From positions 1-38,215 of the forward strand of contig CAXGOB010000051.1 in assembly GCA_964011275.1 (NCBI GenBank): a DNA stretch of 38,215 bases. Direction: 5' to 3'. The translations under genes and the position numbers were made by a program. This document shows positions 8,972 through 18,042 of this stretch, piece after piece. Source of the DNA: UBA7328 sp002471345. GTDB taxonomy: Bacteria > Bacteroidota > Bacteroidia > Chitinophagales > Saprospiraceae. Under the pieces are notes generated by a model. The model made no database searches. It worked only from the letters and a program-made list of their open reading frames with translations, and was not told where the DNA came from. Each line of letters opens with the position of its first letter. Positions within the stretch are counted from its first letter, which is position 1.

Positions 8972-11224
8972 TCAGATCGTTCTTAAGACTTTATCCATAG
9001 CCATGACTACTCTATCCACATTTCCACGGTTAAAACATAGCGGAGGCTTCATTTTTAATACTTCGTCGTGTTTTCCATCACTTCCAGTGAGGATAAACAT
9101 TCCTTTGAGTTGATTTTTTACTTTTTTACATATACTACCTCCTGGGCTCCCATCTCCATTGATAAACTCCACTCCAAGGAACAGGCCTTCTCCTCTGACA
9201 TCTCCAATTTTTGGGTGAATGTTTTGTAACATTCTAAGGTTTTTTTTAAAATATTCTCCAGTTTCAAATGAATGTTTTTGCAAACCTTCTTCTTCTATAA
9301 TATTCAAAACAGCAAGACCAACTTCTGTAGCAATCGGATTTCCTCCAAATGAACTGAAAAATTCCATTCCATTGTCAAAAGCATCTGCAATAGCTTGGGT
9401 AGTCACTACTGCTGCAAGTGGAAAGCCATTCCCAATAGGTTTTCCTAAAACGACAATGTCTGGAGTAAACCTCTGCATTTCAAAGCCCCAAAACCATTTT
9501 CCTAATCTTCCAAAGCCAATCTGGACTTCATCACTTATAGATATGATTCCTTTCTCCTTTAACCACGGAACCAATTGTTCTAAATATCCATCAATAAGTG
9601 GTACTTGTCCTCCACAGCCAGATATAGGCTCTACTAATAATGATGAGAATTCATGGCCTCCATCTATGCAAGATTCTATTATACTCTTGGCCTCAATAAA
9701 ATACTCTTCTACACTTTTATATTTCCCTCGATATTCTTTTGGAAGTGGAAGCTCACAAACTAATTCGTTACGGCCACCACCACCTTCACCATTATACTTA
9801 TATGCACTAAGGTTAACAAGTTCAGTAGTATGGCCATGATAGCCCATCTCCATCACGATTTTGCCATTTCTATTGGTGAATGTCTTTGATAATCTTTGGG
9901 CTAAATCATTAGCTTCTGTTCCACTATTCACAAAAAACACACGATCCAATTGAGCTGGAAAGTATTCTAATAATCGCTCAGCATAAGCATATAGAGATTG
10001 ATTATGGTACCGAGTATTAGTATTAAGGGTTCTTATCTGTTTACTTACTGCTTCACTCACTTTAGGATGTGAATGCCCTACAAGAGGGATGTTGTTATAG
10101 GCATCAAGATATGCGTTGCCTTCTCTGTCATACATATATTGAAACGCCGCGGAAGACATATGAATAGGTATATCATAGCTGAGTCCAAGAGCTGGACTGA
10201 AGCGATCTTTCCTTGTTTTTTCTGATGCGAGATGAGAATACTTCTTATTACATTCTTGGACACCAGCAGCCTCCCTGAACAGATCATTCAATAAAATCGG
10301 ACTCCACCCAATCCATTTATTCAAAAGATCCCATCCACCTTTCTCACTAATTAAAATATAATCTGAATCAAAGGATTCTTTTTTAGCCTTAGCTGATCCA
10401 CAAACACTCGTACAAATACGTGTAGTAATCAGTGATGGAAGGATTTCAATTTCTTGTTTTGATAGTTTTGAAATAGAAACATATCCTCGGATCACCTCAC
10501 TAGCTATCGCTAATGGCAGTTCTTGTTTTTGCATAATGTATGCCAATCCAATGGCCAACTCACATATACGAGGAGTCACAGTTGCATCACCAAAATCGAT
10601 AACACCACAAACCTTATCCTCTTCACATAAAACATTCCATTCATTAAAATCATTATGAATCAATTGACGAGGGAGAGATCTTAATGTTGGCAGTGTAAAA
10701 TGTTCAAACTGATCCAAAAAATAATGTGCTATTTTTCTCTGATGTGGATCTTCTATATATTGTAATAGGGGTTTACTTTTCAAAGCAAATAAGAGGTCCC
10801 ACTCTGTTCTTTTGGAAGCGAAATAAAGTGATTTACTTGATGATAATTCACTGACCATTAGTGCCATAGATCGTCCAAAATCGTACGACAGTTCCGGCGT
10901 AATTCTGGTCTCTGCCAAAAATGTTCCTTTTAAAAAAGGAAGTAATCGAGCAAAACTTTCATCGGCAAAATGGTGAATTCTCTCATTTTGCTTTTCTAAG
11001 GTATATGGAACTTGATATGGTAGGTTTTCTTTAATCTTGTCTACAAAACCTATTTCCTCTATGAGTAAAGGAAGTACTTTTTGATCAGTATAATGTTTGA
11101 GCACAAACTGATCACCACCATCATCCGTTATTTTATAATTGGTACTTCCATAACCTTCCAATTTTTTAATCGAAAAAGCATTTATACCAAATGAATCTAG
11201 CAGTTTTTGGACCTCATTCACCAT
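8972..11224 (-). CDS. APH-like kinase fused to class III aminotransferase-fold phospho-lyase
   Basis: A 750-residue two-domain enzyme. Residues about 1-325 are an aminoglycoside-phosphotransferase/choline-kinase fold, with a candidate ATP-binding Lys43 (FVLKHY), the catalytic loop H190-N-D192...N197 and the metal site IDFGD (D210). Residues about 340-750 are a PLP class III aminotransferase fold, with NSGTEAND, SDEVQIGFGR (D565 for the PLP ring) and the PLP Lys595 in GKPIGNGFPLA. That sequence is closest to ethanolamine-phosphate and phosphohydroxylysine phospho-lyases. By analogy with human HYKK plus PHYKPL/ETNPPL, the first half would phosphorylate an amino-alcohol and the second would eliminate phosphate and ammonia to give an aldehyde. 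The exact substrate is unknown. The M23 peptidase domain found in some homologues is absent. Confidence 0.85.
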   Translation of the reverse strand: MVNEVQKLLDSFGINAFSIKKLEGYGSTNYKITDDGGDQFVLKHYTDQKVLPLLIEEIGFVDKIKENLPYQVPYTLEKQNERIHHFADESFARLLPFLKGTFLAETRITPELSYDFGRSMALMVSELSSSKSLYFASKRTEWDLLFALKSKPLLQYIEDPHQRKIAHYFLDQFEHFTLPTLRSLPRQLIHNDFNEWNVLCEEDKVCGVIDFGDATVTPRICELAIGLAYIMQKQELPLAIASEVIRGYVSISKLSKQEIEILPSLITTRICTSVCGSAKAKKESFDSDYILISEKGGWDLLNKWIGWSPILLNDLFREAAGVQECNKKYSHLASEKTRKDRFSPALGLSYDIPIHMSSAAFQYMYDREGNAYLDAYNNIPLVGHSHPKVSEAVSKQIRTLNTNTRYHNQSLYAYAERLLEYFPAQLDRVFFVNSGTEANDLAQRLSKTFTNRNGKIVMEMGYHGHTTELVNLSAYKYNGEGGGGRNELVCELPLPKEYRGKYKSVEEYFIEAKSIIESCIDGGHEFSSLLVEPISGCGGQVPLIDGYLEQLVPWLKEKGIISISDEVQIGFGRLGKWFWGFEMQRFTPDIVVLGKPIGNGFPLAAVVTTQAIADAFDNGMEFFSSFGGNPIATEVGLAVLNIIEEEGLQKHSFETGEYFKKNLRMLQNIHPKIGDVRGEGLFLGVEFINGDGSPGGSICKKVKNQLKGMFILTGSDGKHDEVLKMKPPLCFNRGNVDRVVMAMDKVLRTI

Positions 11225-11332
11225 ACAACGAAGTACTGAAAAAATTGTGAATTTGTGAAGATTATATCTTTCTGAATGATTTCAGTAAACTCCTTTCAGA
11301 ATCAAATTAAAGTCTAACTTATTCTGACAACA

Positions 11333-12769
11333 TTAAATCTTTCCTTCTTTTCTTACACCATCTCCTACCCTATTTGTCAGTTGGTCTCCAAGTTCAGTTC
11401 TAGCATCTTCTGCATGAATGAGTAGAGCATCTACAATATCAGGATGCAAATTAGCAATGTTTGTTTCTTCACTAATATCATTTTCTAGATCATACAGTTC
11501 AATACCTATTTGGTTTTGATCATAGCTGATAGGAATTCCATCAGCAGTTCCACTACGCCCATTCAAAGATCTGTACTGATGGGGTAAGTATAATTTCCAT
11601 TTTCCGTCCCCACTAAGAATACCATGAAGCTCATTTTGTTTGTAATAAAAATAATAAGCATCATGATGAAAATCACTGTGTTTCTCTCCATTCAAAAGAT
11701 AAGACATATCTGCTCCATCTATTTTTTTCTCTGGAAGAGATGCGTTTGAAATCTTAGCAATAGTAGGCAACAGGTCAATCGTCATTGCTGGTCTACTTTC
11801 AACAATACCTGCTGGGATATAACCTGGCCATCTCATTACACATGGCACCCTTACACCTCCTTCAAGGGCTGTACCTTTTCCTTCTCTTAGAGGCAATGCC
11901 ACTCCAGAGTGGGTACCATAAGACAGCCATGGACCATTGTCAGATGTGAATATTACTAAAGTATTATCATCTAACCCATTATCCTTTAGTGACTTGAGGA
12001 TCTCTCCAGTACTCCAATCTATCTCTTCTATGACATCTCCATAAATTCCTGCTTCTGATTTTCCTTTAAAAGATCCAGAAGCATACAATGGTACGTGAGG
12101 CATGCTATGAGGAACATACAAAAAGAAAGGCCTCTCAGAGTTTCTTTCTATAAAACTTACTGCTTTCTCTGTATACAATTGTGTAATATGGCTTTGATCT
12201 ATCAAAGTATCGATCACATCTATGCCTTCGATTAATGGTAAATCTGGGAAATTAAAAACTGTACCCTGCCAAGGATGTAGGGGCCACATGTCATTACTAT
12301 ACGGGATTCCTAAATATTCGTCAAATCCTTGATTAGTTGGAAGAAATTGTTCCTCTGATCCTAAATGCCATTTTCCATAACAAGCAGTAGCATAACCTTT
12401 TTCCTTTAAAAGCTCTGCTATGGTCTCTTCATCAGGGTTTAATCCCTTGCCTACATCGGGCATGTATGCCCCAGATATGCCGAGTCTATTAGCATAACAT
12501 CCAGTAAGTAATGATGCTCGTGATGCAGAACAGACTCCTTGGCTGACATAGAAATTCGAAAATCTAATTCCCTCCTGAGCCATTTTATCAATATGAGGAG
12601 TTTTGATATTGGGAGAACCAAAACAGCCCAAGTCCTGATATCCTTGGTCATCAGTAAAAATGATAACAATATTTGGGGATCGTTTAGTAGTTGTTTCTTC
12701 TTTTTGAGGAGCACAATTCAAAATTACGAGGACAATAACGAGATAATAATATTTGATTCTTAAAAACAT
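11333..12769 (-). CDS. Sulfatase, probable lipoprotein
   Basis: A 478-residue alkaline-phosphatase-superfamily sulfatase. A short signal peptide ends in LVILNC, so Cys19 is a likely lipidation site. The metal-binding IIFTDDQGYQDLG follows. CSASR at 80-84 is the C-x-A-x-R formylglycine motif, with Cys80 as the residue converted. Downstream hallmarks are GYATACYGKWHLG, FFLYVPHSMPHVPL, VIFTSDNGPW and EGGVRVP. It would remove sulfate esters from a glycan or small molecule in the periplasm or at the cell surface. The maturase it needs is not in this window. It is flanked by the kinase/phospho-lyase and GDPD-like genes on the same strand. Confidence 0.92.
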   Translation of the reverse strand: MFLRIKYYYLVIVLVILNCAPQKEETTTKRSPNIVIIFTDDQGYQDLGCFGSPNIKTPHIDKMAQEGIRFSNFYVSQGVCSASRASLLTGCYANRLGISGAYMPDVGKGLNPDEETIAELLKEKGYATACYGKWHLGSEEQFLPTNQGFDEYLGIPYSNDMWPLHPWQGTVFNFPDLPLIEGIDVIDTLIDQSHITQLYTEKAVSFIERNSERPFFLYVPHSMPHVPLYASGSFKGKSEAGIYGDVIEEIDWSTGEILKSLKDNGLDDNTLVIFTSDNGPWLSYGTHSGVALPLREGKGTALEGGVRVPCVMRWPGYIPAGIVESRPAMTIDLLPTIAKISNASLPEKKIDGADMSYLLNGEKHSDFHHDAYYFYYKQNELHGILSGDGKWKLYLPHQYRSLNGRSGTADGIPISYDQNQIGIELYDLENDISEETNIANLHPDIVDALLIHAEDARTELGDQLTNRVGDGVRKEGKI

Positions 12770-12810
12770 CTTTTACTCATTTAATAGAAGATGGAAGATA
12801 GTAAAATGAT

Positions 12811-13596
12811 TTACTCCGTTTTCATTTCAGTAAAAAGTAGCTCAGGAGAATCTGTAAAAACCCCATCTATTCCTCTACTTTTTAATTCTTGATATTGGTT
12901 CATATTCTGAATGGTTCTCGCAGTTTTTCCCTCATACATCCAGACCCACAACTTCTTGCCCTTACTTTGAACGTGATGAATTATACGGTCCGTTAGAGCA
13001 GTGACCTTTCCAAATTTTAATGGAATACACAAAATGTCAGAGTGCAATGGAAAATATTTGTCCATTTGCAACCAACTGCTGACGATTAAGGATTTCGCTT
13101 CACGTGCAGAGGCTGCATAAGTCCAAAATGCTCTTTTTTTCCTCATTTCAGAAATGACCTTTTCATATTCACTGCCTACGACAAATCGAGGAGTAAATTC
13201 TACTTTTTCAATAAGGTCAATAAATAAATCAACAATAGAAGGATCATTGCTATGAATATCAAATATGAAGTTTGCTTCTGGATAGGACTTTAGCACATGC
13301 TCTAATAATGGAATATTGCTTTCTTTAATTTTATTGACACGATCAATGTTTAGCATAAAATCACACCCTATGTTGAGCTCTGATAGGTCAGAATAATTAA
13401 AATTAGAAATGATGCCATTCATTCCGGTTGTTCGGATTAAATCGTAATCATGAAAAAGGACTAATTCTTTGTCCTTTGTGATTTGGACATCCATCTCAAT
13501 CCACCAGTTTGAATTTACTTTTAGGCAATGTTCAATCCCTATTACTGAATTTTCTGGATTTTCATTTTTACCTGTCGCGTAACAAATCACTTCCAT
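12811..13596 (-). CDS. Glycerophosphodiester phosphodiesterase-like protein lacking the first catalytic His
   Basis: A 261-residue TIM-barrel protein of the GDPD family. Retained features are PENS (14-17), the metal/catalytic pair E34 and D36 (WIEMDVQI) and the acid/base His49 (LVLFHD). The expected N-terminal HRG motif is replaced by CYATG: there is no His in the first 22 residues. The third metal Glu is also an Asp (FIFDIH). A true GDPD hydrolyses glycerophosphodiesters to glycerol-3-phosphate and an alcohol; this one may be inactive, altered in specificity or binding only. There is no signal peptide, so it is cytoplasmic as annotated. It lies 41 bp upstream of the sulfatase gene and could be co-transcribed with it. 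Confidence 0.8.
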   Translation of the reverse strand: MEVICYATGKNENPENSVIGIEHCLKVNSNWWIEMDVQITKDKELVLFHDYDLIRTTGMNGIISNFNYSDLSELNIGCDFMLNIDRVNKIKESNIPLLEHVLKSYPEANFIFDIHSNDPSIVDLFIDLIEKVEFTPRFVVGSEYEKVISEMRKKRAFWTYAASAREAKSLIVSSWLQMDKYFPLHSDILCIPLKFGKVTALTDRIIHHVQSKGKKLWVWMYEGKTARTIQNMNQYQELKSRGIDGVFTDSPELLFTEMKTE

Positions 13597-13687
13597 ACTT
13601 ATCGAATTTGGAATCTAATATCCAATCCATTTGCTTTGAAGAATGAGATAAGTGATAACTGACAGAATTTTGGGATATTTTACAAGT

Positions 13688-14050
13688 TTACCAAAACAGA
13701 TAACCAGGATCATTACGAGTCATGACAATTTCAGGAGTAGAAATTCTTGCAATTCGATCTTGAAACACCCTCATGTATTTTCGAGAAACTTTCAAGACAA
13801 TATTGGTTTCTTTTAATTTAGTGAAGAACCCTTGAGCATTTCCTTTGTAATCTTTAATTTTCCATAAATTAATAATGTACCTCTGATGAATTCTAAGGAA
13901 AATGTGGGATGGCAGCTGAAGTTCTAAAGATCTAAGACTACTCCTTAACAATATAAAATCATCTTCACTGGTATAGACTTTTACATAGTTCCCATAAGAC
14001 TCGACATATAGAATATCAGCATATTTTTCCCAAGAGATGATTGATTGCAT
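13688..14050 (-). CDS. Stand-alone LytTR DNA-binding protein
   Basis: A 120-residue protein that is almost entirely a LytTR domain. Visible are the ILYVESYGNYVKVYT strand pair, the LRSSLRSLELQLPSHIFLR helix with the HQRYIINL motif, and KVSRKYMRVF near the end. LytTR domains bind direct repeats near promoters. No receiver or sensor domain is attached, so activity may depend on abundance or a partner. It is transcribed divergently from the OmpA-like gene at 14345, with a 294-bp spacer that could hold its binding sites; no clear repeat was identified there. Confidence 0.85.
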   Translation of the reverse strand: MQSIISWEKYADILYVESYGNYVKVYTSEDDFILLRSSLRSLELQLPSHIFLRIHQRYIINLWKIKDYKGNAQGFFTKLKETNIVLKVSRKYMRVFQDRIARISTPEIVMTRNDPGYLFW

Positions 14051-14344
14051 AATTTAGAAGGTCGCTGTTTTCTTTAAGATATGTAAAATCTATAGGTACT
14101 TGGTTGCATATTGGGTCTCAACCTTGGCATTCGAATGATGTCAATGAATATTTCTAATCAAATAGAGTATAGAATCAAAATCTAGTCTTATTAGAACAAT
14201 CCTATCCTTAATTAGTGGTTTCCCCTAGTATAGCCACATTTTTTTGCTCCGTAAAAACCATAAAATTGCTCAAAAACCTCTGATACATAGCACTTTACAC
14301 ATATTTCTTATGTTATCTATGCATCACAAACAAAATTATACACC

Positions 14345-14893
14345 ATGAATTACGCAATTAAAACCACGATCACAGCAGCCATAGTCCTCATGTTAAATTC
14401 TCTTGTATTTGGGGCATCGGATAATGATTTGAATAAGACTATAATACTCGTAAATGGGGTGCCTTTCTTTGTAGAAATGAATGAGAATGGAAATCAAATT
14501 GAAAAAATAGCTACTGTCCCTACCTATTTCGCATCAAATGATACTCATAATGAAATTTTAGACAAGGTGAGCTCAGATTATGAAGATGAGTATGATAATA
14601 TCAAGTCTAGACTATTAATTTTTCCAGAAGATCAGGCAATGCTTGATCAAGTAGCAGTAGATCATATCAGGGATCTGGCCAGATTATATATGAAAGGATA
14701 TATTCAAAGCATAAATATCAGTGCAGCTCATTTAGATAATAATATTGATGAGGCTCTTGCAGCACATAGAATCAGTTCAGTTTATCAGATGTTAAAAGAT
14801 TTTGGCATCGAAGATGAAGGTATCACAGCCGATATGAAACAATATAGATCAGACCTTCCTAATGTGTTTGTCCAACTAAAAATTAAGAAATAA
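14345..14893 (+). CDS. Exported OmpA-like fold protein (paralogue of 32508-33071)
   Basis: A 182-residue protein with a signal peptide (about 1-23). A short N-terminal unit contains ILVNGVPFFV. The region about 89-180 follows the beta-alpha-beta-alpha-beta order of OmpA/MotB peptidoglycan-binding domains: a FP..AMLDQVAVDHIRDLARLY helix, a SINIS strand, an AAHRISSVYQMLKDFGI helix and an ITAD strand. The GHTD-type signature is absent, so the match is remote and based on topology. The protein at 32508 shares both units, making the two a paralogous pair. The role is unknown, and cell-envelope location is inferred. It is closed by a terminator. Confidence 0.75.
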   Translation: MNYAIKTTITAAIVLMLNSLVFGASDNDLNKTIILVNGVPFFVEMNENGNQIEKIATVPTYFASNDTHNEILDKVSSDYEDEYDNIKSRLLIFPEDQAMLDQVAVDHIRDLARLYMKGYIQSINISAAHLDNNIDEALAAHRISSVYQMLKDFGIEDEGITADMKQYRSDLPNVFVQLKIKK

Positions 14894-14930
14894 AGTTTCT
14901 GTTAATACTGACCATTTATAAATTCGACTT

Positions 14931-14958
14931 AAAGAGAGCCTCACAAAAGGCTCTCTTT
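14931..14958 (+). terminator. Intrinsic terminator
   Basis: A perfect 10-bp stem (aaagagagcc / ggctctcttt) with an 8-nt loop, followed by C and a T-run. It ends the OmpA-like gene transcript and also sits 22 bp beyond the stop codon of the convergent phosphatase gene. Confidence 0.9.
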
Positions 14959-14980
14959 CTTTTTTTGGTCTAAATCAAAG

Positions 14981-16498
14981 TCACTCAAATAATTGAGTAC
15001 TTCCCTTGGAAACAGATATAGATTTAGCCATATATTCCCCACTTTCTGGATTTTTAATATCATCGACATAATACCATTTAGCTGTGGCATTCTCTGATGT
15101 TAAATCTAAAATGAAATATCCATGATCACGGGCATTTGCATATTTGAGGTGTGGATTGTCAGCCATCACCAATATTTCTGCTCCTAATACTTCTTCATCA
15201 GTAGCTCTGCCACCGTCATTCCAATTTGACGAGGTGATACTAGGTGTACCAAACTCAATAGCAACTGCTTCATTTGTCTTCTTATAATCATCGATGGATT
15301 TTGGGATTTCAAAAGCCCAAGAAGTATGTGTGTCACCTGTGACAAATACAACATTGTCAATTTTGTTATTTTCTATATGCTCAACAATTCCATCACGTTC
15401 TTTGGAATAACCATCCCAAGCATCTAAGTTTTTAGGGGCTTTTGGCCTCACTTTTTCTAGATTCAATGGAGAAAAAATCACCTGATTGCCAATAACCTTC
15501 CAGATGGCATCAGACTTTGATAATTTTTCTTCAAACCACTTTAACTGAGTACTGCCAAGCATAGATTCACTTGCTTCATATTGAGATTCTACTGGCATTG
15601 TCCGCCCCTCTAGCCTTTCATCTAGTACCACGATATCTGCTAATGGACCTAAATCAAAATCTCTATAGAGTTCTTCATTATTCCTCGGTCGAATGGGCAT
15701 CCATTCGTAATAAGCCTTTTTTGCTAATGCCCTACGTTCCATATAATCTCCTTCATTCTCTTGATGATTTTCAGCTCCATCTTTGTAAGCATTATTAGTA
15801 ATCTCATGATCATCCCAAATTGTGATAAATGGATGATTCTTATGAAGAAGTTGTAAATCACTATCAGTTCTGTACTGAGCATATCTCATCCTATAATCTT
15901 CTAATGATAATATTTCTCTAGGTGGATTATGCTTCCGCTCAAAATCTTTATCACCATAACCATCAGGCCCATGCTCGTAAAAATAGTCTCCCAAATGAAG
16001 CACCAAGTCAATCTCCTTCTGAGCTAAATGCCGATAAGCAGAAAAGTATCCAAACTGATAATTACTACAGCTTACAACTCCAATACTCAATGTACTTTCC
16101 CCAGTAGTATCCAAAGTCTTTGTCTTACCGATAGGAGAGATTACACCCTTTGAAATAAATCGATAGAAGTATGATGTATTAGAAGTCAAACCATTGACAT
16201 CAATTTTAGCTGTATAATCTGCTTCTACATTTGTCGTGGTACTTCCTTCTCTCACAATCCTTTCAAAAGATTGATTTTCTGACACCTGCCATTGAATTAC
16301 TACTTCTTTTTCGACAGATGTACTCACTCTAGTCCAAATAATGACTCGATCTGACAAAGGGTCACCTGACGCCACTCCATGATGGAAACTTATTTCGTTA
16401 GAATTGTCTTCTATGACAGTAGTTTCAGCAGTCTTATTAGAAGAACATCCTAATGTTATTAAAATTGAAATCAATGTGATAATTGCTTTATTCATCAT
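14981..16498 (-). CDS. PhoD-type alkaline phosphatase lipoprotein
   Basis: A 505-residue phosphoesterase. A short signal peptide ends in LITLGCSS, a lipobox. A Fn3-like N-terminal region contains FHHGVASGDPLSDRVIIWTRV, the PhoD family entry motif. The metallophosphatase domain follows, with SCSNYQFGYFSAYRHLA, LHLGDYFYEHG, TIWDDHEITNNAYKDG, IGNQVIF and FVTGDTHTSW. PhoD enzymes hydrolyse phosphate mono- and diesters using Fe/Ca and often help acquire phosphate. It is a single gene, with no Pho-box identified. Confidence 0.93.
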   Translation of the reverse strand: MMNKAIITLISILITLGCSSNKTAETTVIEDNSNEISFHHGVASGDPLSDRVIIWTRVSTSVEKEVVIQWQVSENQSFERIVREGSTTTNVEADYTAKIDVNGLTSNTSYFYRFISKGVISPIGKTKTLDTTGESTLSIGVVSCSNYQFGYFSAYRHLAQKEIDLVLHLGDYFYEHGPDGYGDKDFERKHNPPREILSLEDYRMRYAQYRTDSDLQLLHKNHPFITIWDDHEITNNAYKDGAENHQENEGDYMERRALAKKAYYEWMPIRPRNNEELYRDFDLGPLADIVVLDERLEGRTMPVESQYEASESMLGSTQLKWFEEKLSKSDAIWKVIGNQVIFSPLNLEKVRPKAPKNLDAWDGYSKERDGIVEHIENNKIDNVVFVTGDTHTSWAFEIPKSIDDYKKTNEAVAIEFGTPSITSSNWNDGGRATDEEVLGAEILVMADNPHLKYANARDHGYFILDLTSENATAKWYYVDDIKNPESGEYMAKSISVSKGSTQLFE

Positions 16499-16910
16499 AT
16501 CTAATTGCTGGTTATTCTTACTGAATTGATTTAATAGTTTCTAAATATCATCATTAAATTCCATTATCTCTTTACATTCATTCAGCGGTTTTGTTAGATA
16601 TGCTTTTGATCCGTGAAGCTCCTGGCCTAAAAAAGGAAATAAGACTTTATAGACTTTTTGTTTAATTCCAAATCCTTTTCAATTAGATATGCACTTTAAT
16701 AATTTAATAATTGAAGTGATTGGATTGACAGCAGATATTTGTAGGCTTCCAATTTTCGGAATTGTAAGTCCCCATAACCTATAGTATAGCCAGAAAAAGC
16801 TTTAAAAGAGCTATAGACATTTATAATACATCTTATACAAAAGCAACCATAAGCCTATTTTATGGCATCAAACACCTCATGATGTAGACTTTACATTCGA
16901 ACTCTAATCT
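16499..16910. other. 412-bp intergenic region, no gene supported
   Basis: This lies between the 5' end of the phosphatase gene and the 3' end of the DUF547 gene. The longest candidate is a 31-codon plus-strand frame at 16689-16784 with no recognisable product. No terminator, tRNA or clear promoter box was found. Confidence 0.5.
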
Positions 16911-17690
16911 CTATTCCTCTATAAAATTGTTTAAATCTAAAGTCCAATCGTAGTCATCAAACTTTAATCTCACCTGTTCATTTGGGATAAGATTAAATTC
17001 TTTCAACATTTTTTTTACTCCAGACTTTCCACCAAAATCGCCTCTAAACCATGAAAAAAGCACGGTAGTATAAACTAGATCATTATCCTTCTTATAGGTC
17101 GTGTTCTCTTTGAGAAACTTTATGGATACTTCATTCAACTGCTGGTCCAGTGATTTATAATCATAGATAGCGATAGGTGGACAACTTTTAGCTCCACAAT
17201 TCAACGCAAAGTGTATTCTAGGTTCTTTTTTAGAAGGAGCTAGCCTTTTTTGATATCCTGGAGCAAATGGGTTTCTAATTCTACCTAATCCATACATCCA
17301 TTGTGATCTTCTGATGATACCATGCTCTATGTCAGAAAAACTCATATCTCTACCTGCTATCCTGATAAATTCTTCTTTAAAGAATTGATTTCTTTTTTCA
17401 TAGCGCTCTGGTTTCTCTTTTAATTTTATTTGAATAAAAGCATTATATATATTGACCCAGAATGCTATCTTTTCTTCGTCCGTTATAATTTGATCTGTTA
17501 TATCTTTTTCACTTGTCTCTGCAAAAGCTTTTTCATATTCCAAAGTCTCCTTTCCTTCTTTTAAATTTGTAAGTAATTGTTGAGAAATTTCTAAATAATT
17601 CGTGCCTATTAAATTCTGGGCATTCGAATTGTCAACATAGAGCACATAGGACAAAACAAGAAATAAAAAGCGGATTTTGAATTGAATCAT
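16911..17690 (-). CDS. DUF547 domain exported protein
   Basis: A 259-residue protein with a signal peptide (about 1-24, ending NSNAQ). The DUF547 domain is clear: KIAFWVNIYNAFIQIKL, the FSDIEHGIIR motif, the RIHFALNCGAKSCPPI signature with two Cys, and YTTVLFSWFRGDFGG. DUF547 proteins resemble transglutaminase/thiol-peptidase folds, but activity is unproven. The predicted location is the periplasm. It is divergent from the LOG gene at 18043 across a spacer holding a long palindrome. Confidence 0.9.
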   Translation of the reverse strand: MIQFKIRFLFLVLSYVLYVDNSNAQNLIGTNYLEISQQLLTNLKEGKETLEYEKAFAETSEKDITDQIITDEEKIAFWVNIYNAFIQIKLKEKPERYEKRNQFFKEEFIRIAGRDMSFSDIEHGIIRRSQWMYGLGRIRNPFAPGYQKRLAPSKKEPRIHFALNCGAKSCPPIAIYDYKSLDQQLNEVSIKFLKENTTYKKDNDLVYTTVLFSWFRGDFGGKSGVKKMLKEFNLIPNEQVRLKFDDYDWTLDLNNFIEE

Positions 17691-17923
17691 GCTTTAAGTT
17701 TATGGATTATGACAATCATTGATTAGTAATACTTCTAAGAACAACTTATGGATGCTACTAAGAATAAAATATGACTAAAATACTAGGTAATCATTCTACA
17801 TAGTTATTCATAATTTTCATATTTGTGATTCATAATGCCAAAGAATCCAACTGTATTTACACAATGAAGTAGTTTAATAACTATGTCGTCTGACGAGAAT
17901 AACGGCTTGGTTCTCAAGGATCT

Positions 17924-17969
17924 GCAAAATTTTCAATCCATAACTATAGTTATGGATTGAAAATTTTGC
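17924..17969. repeat. Perfect 46-bp palindrome
   Basis: Bases 17924-17946 are exactly the reverse complement of 17947-17969, with no loop. The arm begins gcaaaattttcaatccat. It lies between the divergent DUF547 and LOG genes, about 234 bp from the former's start and 73 bp from the latter's. Neither gene reads into it from its 3' end, so it is not a normal terminator. It could be a cruciform-forming operator or a relic of a small mobile element. Confidence 0.95.
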
Positions 17970-18042
17970 TAATAAATTGAGGATCAATGTGTTATTCATA
18001 GTCGATGAGATTTGTTTTTAAATAACTTCAATAACATAGTCA

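Noticed and set aside
9219..9839. 206-codon plus-strand open frame
   Set aside because: It lies fully antisense to the well-supported aminotransferase domain and has no recognisable product.
14051..14344. Same paired palindromes upstream of the first OmpA-like paralogue
   Set aside because: No TGA-N6-TCA site was found; the two paralogues appear to be regulated differently.
16689..16784. 31-codon frame in the gap before the phosphatase gene
   Set aside because: It is too short and has no support beyond being open.
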